64,000 nucleotides of DNA from Paramecium tetraurelia (lineage: Eukaryota > Ciliophora > Oligohymenophorea > Peniculida > Parameciidae): positions 1 to 64,000 of the forward strand of contig NW_001799029.1 in assembly GCF_000165425.1 (NCBI RefSeq), written 5' to 3'. A model generated the notes under the pieces. The model was not told the origin of the DNA and did no database searches. It worked only from the letters and a program-made list of their open reading frames with translations. Below, piece by piece: positions 36,611 to 48,606 of this stretch; the first letter of the stretch is position 1; every line of letters starts with the position of its first letter. A program made the translations under genes and the position numbers.

Positions 36611-37299
36611 ATGTCATCATTGGTGAAAAAGTCCAAGGATACCTGCGATTTATTGATCAAGGTTTTGTTGATTGGAAATTCAGGGGTTGGGAAAACCCAG
36701 ATATTGTTGAGATACACGGAAAATCAATTTAAAACATCATTTCTGAGTACGATAGGTATTTGTTTAATCTTTTCAATCTATAAGGAATCGATTTTAAAAT
36801 CAAAAAGATATCAGTGGATGAGAAGGTCATTAAAATGCAAATTTGGGACACTGCTGGTCAAGAGCGTTATTAAACTATTACTTAAACATATTACAAGGGA
36901 GCTATGGGAATCATACTAGTTTTCGCCGTGAATGATCAGGAATCCTTTCGTGACATTGAGAAATGGATGAATCAAATTAAATTACATGCAAGTGACAATA
37001 TCATAAAAGTATTAATAGGTTAGTTTAGAATATTATTATGATATTTAGGAAACAAAACAGATCTGCCTGACAGATGCATCACTTATGAGGACGCTCTCAA
37101 TATGGCGTAATAACATAACATACCTTACTTCGAAACAAGTGCAAAGGAAGGAACCAACATTAATCAGACATTTTAATAAATCGCCAAACTCATTAAAGAC
37201 CAAAACGAAAGGCTTCCCCAATAATCTGACAAAGCTTTCAACAAGTTAAACCCTGCGAATCAAGATTAATAAAAATAAGATGATTCAGTGTGCTGTTGA
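36611..37299 (+). CDS. Rab GTPase
   Basis: Predicted 209 residues; introns 36756-36784 and 37019-37048. All G motifs are intact: GNSGVGKT (P loop), TIGIDFKIK (effector), [16 protein letters not shown] and ETSAKEG. The protein ends SVCC, a geranylgeranylation signal. The effector region with IDFK resembles the Rab1/Rab8/Rab10 group. It regulates vesicle traffic; the exact Rab class cannot be settled by eye. It is followed on the same strand by a divergent Ras-like gene. Confidence 0.93.
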
Positions 37300-37555
37300 T
37301 TCATCTCTATTGATTTGTGATGTCCTAATTTTTCAATATATTATTCATGTTGTGATTGCGTTATTATCATTTATAATACTTCAACTCAATTTTAATTTCC
37401 TTAATTTCATTTTAAATTGCATTCTCTGCACTTTTTATTACTTCACATTTAATTTATTTACATGTTATTCCGAAGCCAAACTTAAAAAATAAGTTAATGA
37501 TAACCACTTACTAGTTTGATGAATAAACATCAAATTTAATAATTATAAAATTTGC

Positions 37556-38235
37556 ATGCATAAACATAACAAATCCAATCAATAACCATAACACAAGGCA
37601 AAAATTACAGTTATTGGGAATCTGGGAGTTGGCAAAACTTAGCTAATAAGCAAGTTTTGTGACTCCCTCAATTCCAATCAGTATGTGACATCTCAAGATA
37701 TACCCATAAACCTATTAAAAGGGAGAGATTTTCAATCAAAAACTATAGTTCTCCAAAATAAAAATTTCATGTTAAATCTGCAAGATACTTCTGGCGATAA
37801 GAAATTCCAAGTAGTTACAGAGGTTTTCATAAAAGGAGCAAATGCAATTATAATTGTGTTTGATCAACACAAACTCTCCACTTTCCAAGATGTTAAATAT
37901 TGGATTGATTTGGTAAATAAAGTCGACTCCAAAGTCCAACACAAAATTTTGATTGGTATCCTATTCAAATAGACATAGGCAACAAGTGTGATTTGGAGAA
38001 ATAATTTGAAGAAAACGAATTACAACAATTAATAAACGAGGAGAACCTAATATACTACGAAACATCAATCAAGGAAAACATAAACATAGAGGTCGTGATT
38101 TCCAGAATTGTGGATTTGGTTTCAGAAGATTATCCAACAAGTGATGAAATTCAACATTTGAGTTCAATCATTCTAGAAGAACATAATAAATCAAAAATGC
38201 GAGATTCTTGTTGTATTAATTGTGTAATTATGTGA
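37556..38235 (+). CDS. Divergent Rab/Ras-like GTPase with CaaX end
   Basis: Predicted 218 residues; one intron (37956-37978). The P loop is GNLGVGKT, G4 is GNKCDLE and G5 is ETSIKE. G3 reads DTSGDKKF where active Rabs have DTAGQERF, so the catalytic Gln is Asp and GTP hydrolysis should be weak. The last residues are SCCINCVIM; CVIM is a CaaX box of the farnesylation type, with two Cys just before it that could be palmitoylated. This contrasts with the CC ending of the Rab just upstream. Likely a constitutively GTP-bound or specialised membrane GTPase. Confidence 0.82.
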
Positions 38236-38800
38236 TAACCCCGGCATATGCATGATTAAATCTATAAAATTATTATCGACCAAATCTAATTAAGCTAGTT
38301 TGTTATTTAATAAAGATTCTAAATCTACGCTCTCTATATAATCATTTCAATAACACCCACCGTTTACTTAAATGTAACACAAAACTACTTTGGTTTTTGA
38401 TAAATCCTTATTGAAAGCATTAATAGCATCTTGGAAGGCTAAAGTTAACTTATTTTTTTTGGATCAATATACATTATTCTTGAGACCCAAAAAACTACGT
38501 TTACAAATTTGATAATTTATCAATTAATCATGTAATTTATTATAATGCCACTTTTTCAGAAATAAGTATAATTAAATTTCTATATTTGTAAAATCACCGT
38601 TGACAAAAATTCATTATATTTCTCTTCAAATACTAGAATCTTTTCAAGAACAGATTTTCTTACCATAATGAACCAATAAATCAAAACTACCTTACACCTT
38701 TATTGATTATCCATAGTAATTTATACGAATTTAATGGTTTAATATCTCTATCACATTTGCTAATTATTATAACAGGCAAAAATTTTTATTGTTTAGTAAA
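38236..38800 (-). pseudogene. Decayed gene, family unknown
   Basis: On the minus strand several stretches read like real protein (for example around INAFNKDLSKTKVVLCYIQ and KKWHYNKLHDQLINYQ). Two plausible introns of 24 and 31 nt link some of them. The pieces are broken by an in-frame TGA near 38359 and by a one-base frame change near 38605. I could not join them into one open model. The homologous intact gene was not recognised. Confidence 0.35.
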
Positions 38801-38865
38801 AGATTAAAATAAGATTAAGTAAATGCTTGACATTCTTTAATATTTTTAGAATAAATATTAGAATT

Positions 38866-40149
38866 ATGAGAATACTAATCTTGACTTTAATTCTTTAATT
38901 ATGCAATTGTGAATAATTTATGCAAATTGACATTGGTTATTAACCATGGGAGTAGAATTTCATACAACGAAAAATAAATCAAACGTTATAGTTAAAGGTA
39001 AGCAAGGCGAAGCAACGAAGGTATGTTATTATTGAATTATTTGTTATCACAAGAAAACAATTTGCTAATATATTATTAATGTAATCTTATTAGGAGGCTC
39101 CTTTCTTTGAAAACAATACATCCAAGAAAAAAATTAGATATGAAAATGCTGACATATACGGGTATTTAATGAGAATATAAAAATAGAAAATAATAATAAA
39201 AAAAATATCACTATATTGTACTAGATTAAGAAAACTCGACTGAGTTTAGTTAGTACTTAGTGATAATGACGAATCAAACCACTCAATATAAATTGGTTAT
39301 AAAGAATTTGTCTGAAATGCCTTGTCCTAACAATTGTAGCAATAATGGAATTTGTAGGGTATAAATTTGATACAAGTTTAGAACGGCGTTTGTATTTGCA
39401 ATCCTGGATATTTGGATCATGATTGCTCAGAAGAAGGGTTAAGAATAACTCCATTTGTACAATTTCAATAGTAAAAAAATAGTGCAACTGTGAAATACAT
39501 TTGCATATGTTTTAACTACACTCTTGGTTTCAATATGCTTATTAAATTTTCTTAATAATGGGAGAATGTTTCTGATGTGAGAGTGCAAATCTTGATATCC
39601 TAGAAATTCAATTTACCCTCTGATTATAATAACACTTATGATGAAATTATAAATACAACGAAAATTGGCAAATATAAAGTATTATCAAATGTCAATCCAC
39701 TTGATATTGAATAAGTTAGTATTTCAAATTAATCTTATTCTTTGTTAATAAAAATAATATCTAAGAACTTAGTACAATGTTGTATTTCGATCGATTTTTA
39801 AGGATTGGAATATTAGGAGGAAGAAAAAATGCTTAAATTGCTAGTAATACTTGGCTTAATTGGTTTTTTTTTATTAATTTTTGGGATTATTGTATACTAT
39901 TGTTATAAACCGAAATCAACAAAATCAAATTTAGAAGGGCTATATTAACTCGCTAACCAGGAGGATTTATAAAAATTTCCTGAATGCCCTATTTGTTTGG
40001 AAAACTTTGAAATAAATAAATTAGCACTGTTGGCCCGATTAGAATGCTAACATATATTTCACATTCAATGTTTGAGTATGTGGAAAACCCATTAGAACAA
40101 AAAAACACCTTATTCAATTTGTCCTTGTTGTAGAAAAGCTATAGTGTGA
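38866..40149 (+). CDS. EGF-like / TM / RING-finger membrane protein
   Basis: Predicted 411 residues; introns 39162-39186 and 39359-39381. Signal peptide MRILILTLILQLCNC. The ectodomain has an EGF-like motif near 150-180 (CPNNCSNNGIC, then GVCICNPGYLDHDC), assembled across the second intron. A TM helix at about 309-332 (LLVILGLIGFFLLIFGIIVY) is followed by a cytoplasmic RING-H2 finger (CPICLENF, CQHIFHIQCLSMW, CPCC). This is the architecture of membrane E3 ubiquitin ligases that sense lumenal or extracellular ligands. A diverged copy lies convergent at 40276-41604. Confidence 0.85.
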
Positions 40150-40275
40150 TAGTTTCAATTAAATGGGTTAAATGAGTATATTCTATGTTACTTATTGGTA
40201 TAATTAAAAATTAACTAATTAAAATTCGATATAAGTACATAAACAAAAATAATCATGTAGTATTTGCGGAACGAG

Positions 40276-41604
40276 TCACTGCTATTGTTCCGAAAGTATT
40301 TAAGGACAATTTGGACAGTATAATTAGCGACTTTTTTTAGAGTAAAATTATAATAGACATTTTTCATGGAAATTATGTTCTTATTGACAAGAATTTATTT
40401 TAACAACAATCTCATCGTTCTTACTTTTTAGACTTTACTAGCACAAATAGCAAATATCACAATCAGTTACTAATTGAACTTGTGTAACCTGATTTCCAAT
40501 TAACTCTCCTTTTTTAATGTTACGCCTTATTATAAAGAAGAGTCCCAAAATAATAATGACTCCTACGATAATAACAGGTAAAAGCCATTCTAATAGATTT
40601 TTGGTATTTCCGTACTTCGACCTCTATTAGAAGGATATTGATAGTGAAGCATTAGGAGTATTACACAAAACTGCGATAATCATTCTAGAGGGTAAACTAA
40701 TCTGCATTGTCCAAGTTCCATTTAATAGATTTTTATCGTCCTAATCAGTGTCTTCACTCAGAAAGTCATCTTAATCTAAATCTTTAAAGCCTTTTGAACT
40801 AATTATCTGAGCAAGAGGCGTGGACTTATTAAATTTTCCATAGAAGTCATAAAACCTCGGAGTAGGTAAAGAGATAACAGAGGAAACGATTTCAAAGACA
40901 CTAATATTTTCTTGGCTATCAGTCTATAAAAATATTTGGAAAAGCTTACATAAAATATTAAATCTAATTCCTTTGATTTTTCCTGTTATTGATAATAAAA
41001 AAAAGTTACATTATTTGATAAAGTTTAATTTCTCCAGGTCTAAATTTCTAACTCTGTTGCTTTGATAGAGCAATCTTTTCCTATGTAATTTGAAATACAA
41101 ACACAACGTCCTCGAATACAATTTCCATAGTTATTGCAATTATTTAAACATTTTGATGTATTAGTACCTGTTAATATTAAATCAAATGTAATCGAAATAT
41201 TACTGAGAATTGTAATAAATTTAGGAATAAACTAGTTTTCAATGAATAAATAATGGTTTTTCTTTTTTAGTGCAAAACTATATGATTATGCACAATTAAT
41301 ACCTGTCATAATCCATATCTTTAAATTATAAGGTTTTATTGGTCTCTAATGTTGGAAATTTTTCATTGTATAAAACAGCCATTTTTGATTTGTCTTTAGA
41401 GGTTTACTGAAATTGGACAATGAGATATTCGAATTATTCCCCTTCTATCTGAATGGTAGTGTTGAATAGGAATGTTGAATTAAATTATGATATGGTTTGA
41501 TAAGTTTCTGTAATCTTTGGCGTTGATTATGAAACAGATAAGTTGAATGCTAATGTTTCAAGAAAAAGGAGATTGAATATAATAATCTATGATAGCAAGT
41601 TCAT
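40276..41604 (-). CDS. EGF-like / TM / RING-finger membrane protein, paralogue
   Basis: Predicted 416 residues; introns 41278-41302, 40983-41009 and 40924-40949. N-terminal hydrophobic signal (IIIFNLLFLETLAF), EGF-like motif (CLNNCNNYGNCIRGRCVC, then GKDC), TM helix (WLLPVIIVGVIIILGLFFII) and a cytoplasmic Cys/His cluster (CDICYLCQQ, CQQEHNFHEKC, CPNCP). The C-terminal cluster keeps the RING spacing less strictly than the plus-strand copy. Domain order and length match the neighbour at 38866-40149, with stops 126 bp apart, so the two form an inverted pair. Sequence similarity is moderate, so the duplication is not recent. Confidence 0.8.
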
Positions 41605-41763
41605 ATGCAATTATGAAATATTAATTATTAACATGTGACCTTCCAATAATTTATTTAAGTGTTGTCAACGATGTACTAAACTTATGGAAACAAATAAAAT
41701 ATATAGAATAATTATACAAGCAAGAAGAAGGACTTTTTTTATATATATTATTATTATTCATGA

Positions 41764-42659
41764 GAACTAGTTCCTTTGTCCCAACATTATTATCAAATAC
41801 ATCGAAATCTTGGATGGACCATTAATCAAGAGAGTAGCATCAATCAACATCACACCTTTTTCTCATCAATTAAGTGTTGTAGAAATCAACTCAAAATCTA
41901 TTATAACAACAAGTTCTTGTCTATAGTATAAACGATAAAAACTATTCAGCTTGTTGAGGTTGGACTACTCTTAAGTGGACAATTAAATTAAGGTGATTTC
42001 GATTAAACAAGCACTCCTGATGAACAAGAATTCAACATAAATTTTTACGAAAAAGTATATAAATAATTTGGTATTCTAGAACTCCTACACTATACTTGTA
42101 TTTATTAAATGGAGAAACAAAGAGTCTGATAATTAAGAAGCTGTAATTCTGAATCACCAATGCAAACATTTATTTTTGGAATAGATACAATATTAAACAG
42201 GATAAAATGGAATTTTTTATGATATTGATCAGTTTAAGTAAATTTGGATAAGAACACTCAAATTTATAAGTGAAACAGCAAAGTTCAACAGAATAAAAAT
42301 GCTGAATTGTAAATAGCAAATGAAAATGGGAAATAGATTTTTGCACTATCAATTTGGTTAGAGTCATTAACAATTAGAAAGGAGTGGGTCACGCATGTGA
42401 AATTAAAGAATGCTCTATTATTATCGATGAATATCTGTTGATATTTTTTGTACTAGAGTTGATGCTTAATAAAATTGCACACTCTAGTTCTCTGGTTTCA
42501 TTTAATAATTGTGCAAATAGAGAAACAAGTTTAAGTAATAGAGTTATCAAGGGAAAATGCAAAATTCAAGTAAGCGTATTCATTATGATTGAATATATAT
42601 TTATTTTATCAAAACAAACTCCAATTAGTAGTGCACCCGGGGATAAAGAGTCGGCTTGA
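41764..42659 (+). CDS. Hypothetical protein, 5' end not resolved
   Basis: Two clear introns (42055-42079 and 42309-42336) join three blocks of protein-like sequence ending at TGA 42657-42659, about 280 codons. Segments include TFFSSIKCRNQLKIYYNN, EEF-type acidic patches (TPDEQEFNINFYEK), NSYTILVFIKWRNKES and a Cys-bearing end (GHACEIKEC). Upstream the frame meets TGA at 41761 without an ATG, and no normal-length intron rescues it. Either the first exon is joined by an unusually long intron or the gene is truncated. No family recognised. It sits between the RING pair and the Cys-rich gene, with its stop 11 bp from the latter's. Confidence 0.45.
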
Positions 42660-42670
42660 ATAGAGATTTA

Positions 42671-42877
42671 TCATATTTACATCTCGCACTCTTCACCCAA
42701 CCAACCATTTGCACAATAACCTTCTTTACAACAGCTCTGGGATAAAATTCCACAAATCGAGCCCTTAGAATTGTAGCATAACTAAAGGTAAATAAATGAT
42801 ATTACGCTTCTGCAAGTAGGTCCCCAAATGGACTAAACTGAATATAACAAAAGCAATATTATTATTATTATTTTCAT
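42671..42877 (-). CDS. Small secreted Cys-rich protein
   Basis: Predicted 60 residues; one intron (42782-42805). A textbook signal peptide (MKIIIIILLLLYSVQS) precedes a mature part of about 44 residues with seven Cys in the pattern C-x3-C-x7-C-x6-CC-x4-C-x8-C. The intron is required to join signal and Cys-rich halves. The spacing with a central CC pair recalls small disulphide-bonded secreted domains such as hevein or knottin folds, but I cannot match a family and assign no activity. It is divergent from the histidine kinase at 42920, with start codons 42 bp apart. Confidence 0.65.
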
Positions 42878-42919
42878 TAAGATTATATTAAAGAAGAATA
42901 AATTATTTAAAAAGTGAAA

Positions 42920-45708
42920 ATGAAATAATTAGAGATGAATGGTACTTAATTGCTTTCTCAGAAAAAATAAGATTTATGGAATATTTTCAAAAGAGATCAT
43001 TCAATTGCCATTTTTTTTTGTTTTTAATTAACTATAAACGCACTCGTGATAATCTAATATGACTCCGAACTAATTTTTACAATTACAGTTTGTATTCTAA
43101 ATACAATTTTTGCAATAACCACTTAATTGATTGCACTTACTAATAAAACCATCCTATTTAAGAAAATCTGTATATTTATCAGTAAATTATCTACACTATT
43201 AATTATTGCATTACTAGACATATAATTGAAGAGCGCTTTGATAATACTTTTGCATTCCTTTGAAGTCTAAGAAGCGGATAAAAAGTATTTTTGCTACTTT
43301 GAAATCATTGCAACCAGAGCCATCACTCTCTTCATTATCATCATCAATTTTGACTTAATAGCAATCATATCAGTATCATTCTAATTGATTTTGGAACTAA
43401 ATCGCTTGCTCCAAGACAGAGAAGTGAAGTAGATCGTATAAAATCAAAAAAGCCCAATGGCCTTAAGTCTGATTTCCTAGTAAGAATAGGATAACTTGTG
43501 GAAAAATAGAATTTAAATGATTCCTGTATCATTTATAATGATTGATTCAAAAACCCAAAAAATCAATTTCAAAAACAGGACAGCTCATCACTTCTTTTCA
43601 ATGTTTTGCGAGAGTGACTAGGAATTCGAGGATCTCCTCCTCCATAAATTGCAATTCAATTTAGTTCAAGACAACATAGATCAGATTTGTCAATCCTTCT
43701 CCTACTTAAAAATACGCCAAAGACTCAGAAGCAAATAGAATCGTTTCTCTTAGTAGGACAATTAGAACTGCGCCACTCCACTTCCCCAATCAGGATCCTC
43801 AGCAATATAATGTATATCTTCAAAATAGGGCGATTCCTTCGATCACAATGCCCTTAAATTTACTTTGGCAGAAATTATAACAAACCTTTCTGATGGTCTC
43901 TTCTAGGAATACATCATAAATAATTCTTTGGAATTGCTTTGTCATCAAAACTATTTAGGACTTGTGGAAAATGCTAATACTAATCATACTCAATAGAAGA
44001 AATTCTAGTTGTCTGGGTCCATCTTGACCAATCAACAAAACGAAGAGATAATACTCCTTCTTAATGACATATCCAAGTAAAATGAACTATAATAATTGAT
44101 CTCTTAGGATGAATTCAAATCGAAAGTAAGTATAATAAATATTATTTTTAGATTGTAGAATCCTTTTCACATGAATTGAGAACCCCTTTGAATGGAGCCA
44201 TTAATTTTCTATCTGCCTTTTTGTAAGACACTGATCTTACTGAAGCAAATAAAAAATAATATATAATTCCAGCAATAAACTCTCTTAGGATCTAATCATA
44301 TTTGATTAGTGACATAATAGACTTCACATCTGCAAGTTCAAACAATTTAGAGCTCTTCATTAAGGAGTTTTCTATGCGAGAATTAATTAATGAGATTACA
44401 TCTCTTTTTACAATGTAATTTGCAGAGAAACATCTTGAATTTAGAGTAGATCTAATGGATTGTTATACTAATTCAGTGACCAGTGATTATAGTAAACTAA
44501 TGTAAATATTGGTGAATTTACTTCAGAACTCCATCAAATTCTCAACTGAGGGATTGATTGTCCTGAAAATTTAATCTCAAACTAAGGAAATTCTTAAATT
44601 TACTGTTACGGACATGGGACAAGGAGTTTCCTAGTCCAACATTTCATAAATTCAATTGTAATTAAATAATTTGAAGAATCAGAAGGAGATTCAATAAAAT
44701 AAGAAGTGGCATGGATTTGGATTATTGATATCTGCTACATTAGTTTAGAAACTAGGACCATCTGATAAGAGCACCATTAAGTTTGAGTCAGATGGAATCA
44801 ACATGGGTTCTAAGGTATCTTTTTTTATTAAGAATTAATAAGTGAAACATAATAGTATTAAGTAACCTACAATTAGATAAAACACATAAAGGTTTTAGAG
44901 TTCTGTACATTTGACTTCTTCGTTCAACAATCTCAATGGTACAATAATTTAAACATCGGACTAGGGATTGGTAATGAAGAATACTCAAAAATAATAAAAA
45001 ACCAAAATTAGCTCATAAAAATCTAATGATAATTCCATGTTTAGTGAAAGTGTTGTTTTGGACTCTTTGGATTAGAAGTTTAGTTTGTTGCATCCTGTTG
45101 AACCTTCCTTGATTACCAATATCCTTTGTGGTTCTCCTTAAAAGCAGGTCGATAGGAAACCTTTTGTCAAGAACGAGAACTCCTCATAAAGATCGAATAA
45201 CTCAAAGATACTGAGCGTACAATTCATTAAGTAGGCAGAAGAACAGGAGGATGAGGAATTGCTGTAAACGTATAAGAGGCGGAAGAAATGTCAATGTCAA
45301 AGGATTATGTCTGTGGATGATGAAATATTCAACCAGAAGTCAATTCAGATGTTGTTATGCAAATTGGGATTCGAAGTTATTCTAGTAATTTTGTTATTTT
45401 ATATTTAGGCATTCAATGGACAATAAGCTTGCGTTGATATTTTGAACATTAAAAAATGCGGGAAGAAGTGTTCATTATTAACTCTCATCTTGATGGACTA
45501 CTAGATGCCCATTCTAAATGGGTGTCAGGCTTCAGAGAAATTGATTCAGATGATGAATGATAACATTATACCGAAAATTCACATTGTTGGTTTAACTGCT
45601 TTTACGAATTCAAACGATATTGAAAATTGTTTAAAAGCAGGAATGAGTGATGTCCTGCATAAGCCGCTTAATCTAAAGGAATTTAAGGAAATTCTTACTT
45701 TAATTTGA
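42920..45708 (+). CDS. Hybrid histidine kinase with Cys-flanked receiver (copy 1)
   Basis: Predicted 912 residues; introns 44126-44151 and 45385-45408. The N-terminal 170 residues hold several TM helices. The phosphoacceptor box is VESFSHELRTPLNGAINFL (His about 406), followed by an N-box (ILVNLLQNSIKFS), G1-like (VTDMGQGV) and WHGFGLL in the G2 place. The receiver (about 789-912) is preceded by KKCQCQRIM, starts SVDDEIFNQ, has the phospho-Asp in ILMDYQMPILNG and the Lys in LHKPLN. An internal CGKKC lies in the receiver. Tandem with a close paralogue at 45882. The Met at 42935 is an alternative start. Confidence 0.9.
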
Positions 45709-45881
45709 TAAACCTAAACCATTTTTATATTAATACTTTATGTTTTGAAAAAATTAATGATTTTACTGTTAAATTTATATATTATATACTTGCGAAAATA
45801 ACAATAAGTTGTCCTTACTTTGATTTAATATATATTATTTTAAATAATAATATTTTTCATAGGCTATTAGAATCACTAAGC

Positions 45882-48580
45882 ATGAACAAGAAATCACCGG
45901 CGAAAGATATATTTCTTTATAAAACTCTTTTCTTACTAGCAATACAAATGATTTTAAATATTTGTCTAATTAATGAATTGACAGAAATGAAATCCAGCTT
46001 AATTGTTATTATTCTCAAAATAATATTAGATATAATCTCATGCTCTTTTTTATATCTATTAAAGAATAAACTTACTCACAATATAATGTTGAATATCATA
46101 TTTGTAAATAGGATACTTGAAATTGTTGTAATTTCAATAATACAATTACCTAGTGGCATATATTTATCTATTCAAATGATGTATTCGTTGGATATTAAAA
46201 CTGATTAATGCATGGCAAAAATAGCCTTGCTGGCTAATATTTCCGGAAAATTAAGCCTAATATTATCAGTATGTTTAATTTAGATTGATGCATTAACTTT
46301 CGTTTGCTCATTAACATTAATATCCCTTGATATTTTAAGATTCATTTAATACTAATAGAAGTATCAGAGTAAAACTCATTATTTGCAATTACAATTGAAT
46401 GAAAAGCAGTCTCCCTCTGAATACTCAAAAACAAGTGACAATATTTGGAGACAGCGAATTTAAGATATGAATGTGTAAGTGTTGATATTGAGTTATTCGA
46501 ACCTATGTGTTAAATACATAAATTAATGCTTTATGGAATTGTTTAGATGTACCATGGAAGAAGAATTACAGAAAATTATTTTACAAGAATTAAATTTTTA
46601 GATACCTTAGCAATACACTGAGATTTTCAAAAGTGCCTCACTCCAGATGAAAAAGTTAAGAGATAAATAAAGAGATCCCTCTTGCAGAGAGTTTAAGAAT
46701 TTGGAATCGACCAAACAGGTTATTACTATATAGACAAAAACTTTAGAGCAAATTCTTGAAGAGTATAAATAAGGGATTTACGAGTCTTTAATTCAAGCTT
46801 CTAGAAATAAGGCTCTTGATATATCTTGCACTCTCAAATTGCAGAATTGCAATCCTATTTCTCTAAGTGGGTAAATCATTAGCGACAACCAAGAGATCAC
46901 TATCTTTTTAAATGACATCTCAAAATAAACTGAATTATCTTAATAGAAAATCAAGGATGACTTCAAATCAAAGATCATTGAATCATTTTCTCATGAAATG
47001 AAAACACCCCTGAACAGTGCTAAAAATCTGATAGAATCAGCAATTTCAGAGTCCTAAATTGATAATACTATCAAGAATTAGTATTTGCATCCAGCATTTA
47101 ACTCATTAAAACTCTAATCATACATTATCAATGACATAATAGACTTTTCAAACTATTATGCAAATTCATTGCATCTCTAGACTAAAGACTTTACGTTCAA
47201 AGAGTTGATAAATGAAATTAGTGGGTTGTTTTAGTAATAATTCGAGATGAAGAATATGGGATTGAAAATAGTGATGGTGAAGAATAGCTTTCTAACATTT
47301 AATACTGACTACAATCGTCTAATATAAATAATAGTGAATTTGTTGGCTAACTCATTAAAGTTCTCATACAGTGGCAATGTGGTTGTTCGGTTTAAATCGC
47401 TTGAGTAGAATATTTTGAAAATATCCATCAAGGATTAGGGGATTGGTATTGAGTAAGAGAAATTGGATAGAATCCAGAAAACTCTAAGCCAATTCCAAGA
47501 GACATCGGATTTCATCTACAATAAGAATTGGCATGGATTTGGACTGTTAATTTCATCAATTTTATTGACCAAGCTTTCAAATAATGCAAATAAATAGTTA
47601 TTGTAAATTAAAAGTAAAGGAAAGAGTTTGGGAACAAAAGTTATCATCTTAGTTGAGGACTAGAATAAAGTGGAAGACCAAAATAGAGGGTATTCGATTA
47701 TGATCTCGAGAAAATCAGTTAGATTTGGAACAAAAATAAATTCACAAAATAAAATATAAATTGGAACTGTCATTGTGACTTCAGTAAAGCCGGTGTCGAA
47801 CTTCTAAAATAATGATGTTGTGACTCCACAATTTAAAACAATAGAGTTATAAACAGATATGATATCAATCGATAAATCCAGTGATTTCTTTCCCTTAAAT
47901 AATAAACTCAAAGAATTGAGATCGTCTGATCCCAAGTTGATCAGTGATCTAAACGATTCACAAAGCTCGGATTAGAGTGAAAATATCAAATTCGGACAAT
48001 TAGGGTAATCAAACGATCCTCCTTCAATTCAATAGCAATTTAAAGATGTAAAGTCAAGTAGGAGTTCTCGGTCACAGGTTTTTAGTATAAAATAATTAAA
48101 ATTATTGGAGGATTAGGAGAGCCAGTAAAATCTATTGAATTTTGCTCAAAAAAAGAAATGTCAGTGTCGAAGGATACTCTCAGTAGATGATGAAATCTTC
48201 AACTAACATTCCTTATGCATGTTGCTTCAAAAACTGGATTTTGAAGTATTGGTGGTTAGTATTAAATAGTATAACCTTAGGCTTTCAATGGGTAACAGGC
48301 AATAGATAAGTTGAACCAATTAAAGAAGTGCTGCGATAATTGCTAATTGCTTGATGTGATCTTAATGGATTATCAGATGCCAATACTGAATGGAATTGAA
48401 ACTACAAAAATCATTTTGGAGATGATAGAAGCCAAAAAGATCCCCTTCATCAACATCATTGGTTTAACAGCATTCACAAGTGAATCAGACATAGTAAATT
48501 GTTTAGATGCAGGCATGACTTATGTATTATCTAAGCCTTTGAACCTAAAAGACTTTAAGGACTTATTGTCAAATTTATGA
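45882..48580 (+). CDS. Hybrid histidine kinase with Cys-flanked receiver (copy 2)
   Basis: Predicted 890 residues; one intron (48255-48280) at the same place as the second intron of copy 1, just before AFNGQQA. The N-terminus has several TM helices. The phosphoacceptor box is ESFSHEMKTPLNSAKNL (His about 369), with N-box IVNLLANSLKFS, G1-like KDQGIGI and WHGFGLL. The receiver follows KKCQCRRIL with SVDDEIFNQHS, phospho-Asp in ILMDYQMPILNG and Lys in LSKPLN, plus CCDNC inside. The first intron of copy 1 is absent here. The two clearly arose by tandem duplication and have diverged widely outside the catalytic motifs. Confidence 0.9.
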
Positions 48581-48606
48581 AATTGTGTTTTATATATGAA
48601 TGATTT

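Noticed and set aside
39021-39093. A 73-nt GT...AG segment in the plus-strand RING gene that could be an intron
   Set aside because: A start at 38866 with a signal peptide reads straight through it in frame and gives an ectodomain like that of the paralogue, so no intron is needed.
46480-46560. Apparent intron in the second tandem histidine kinase
   Set aside because: The frame is open throughout under the TGA-only stop code and the total length stays a multiple of three.
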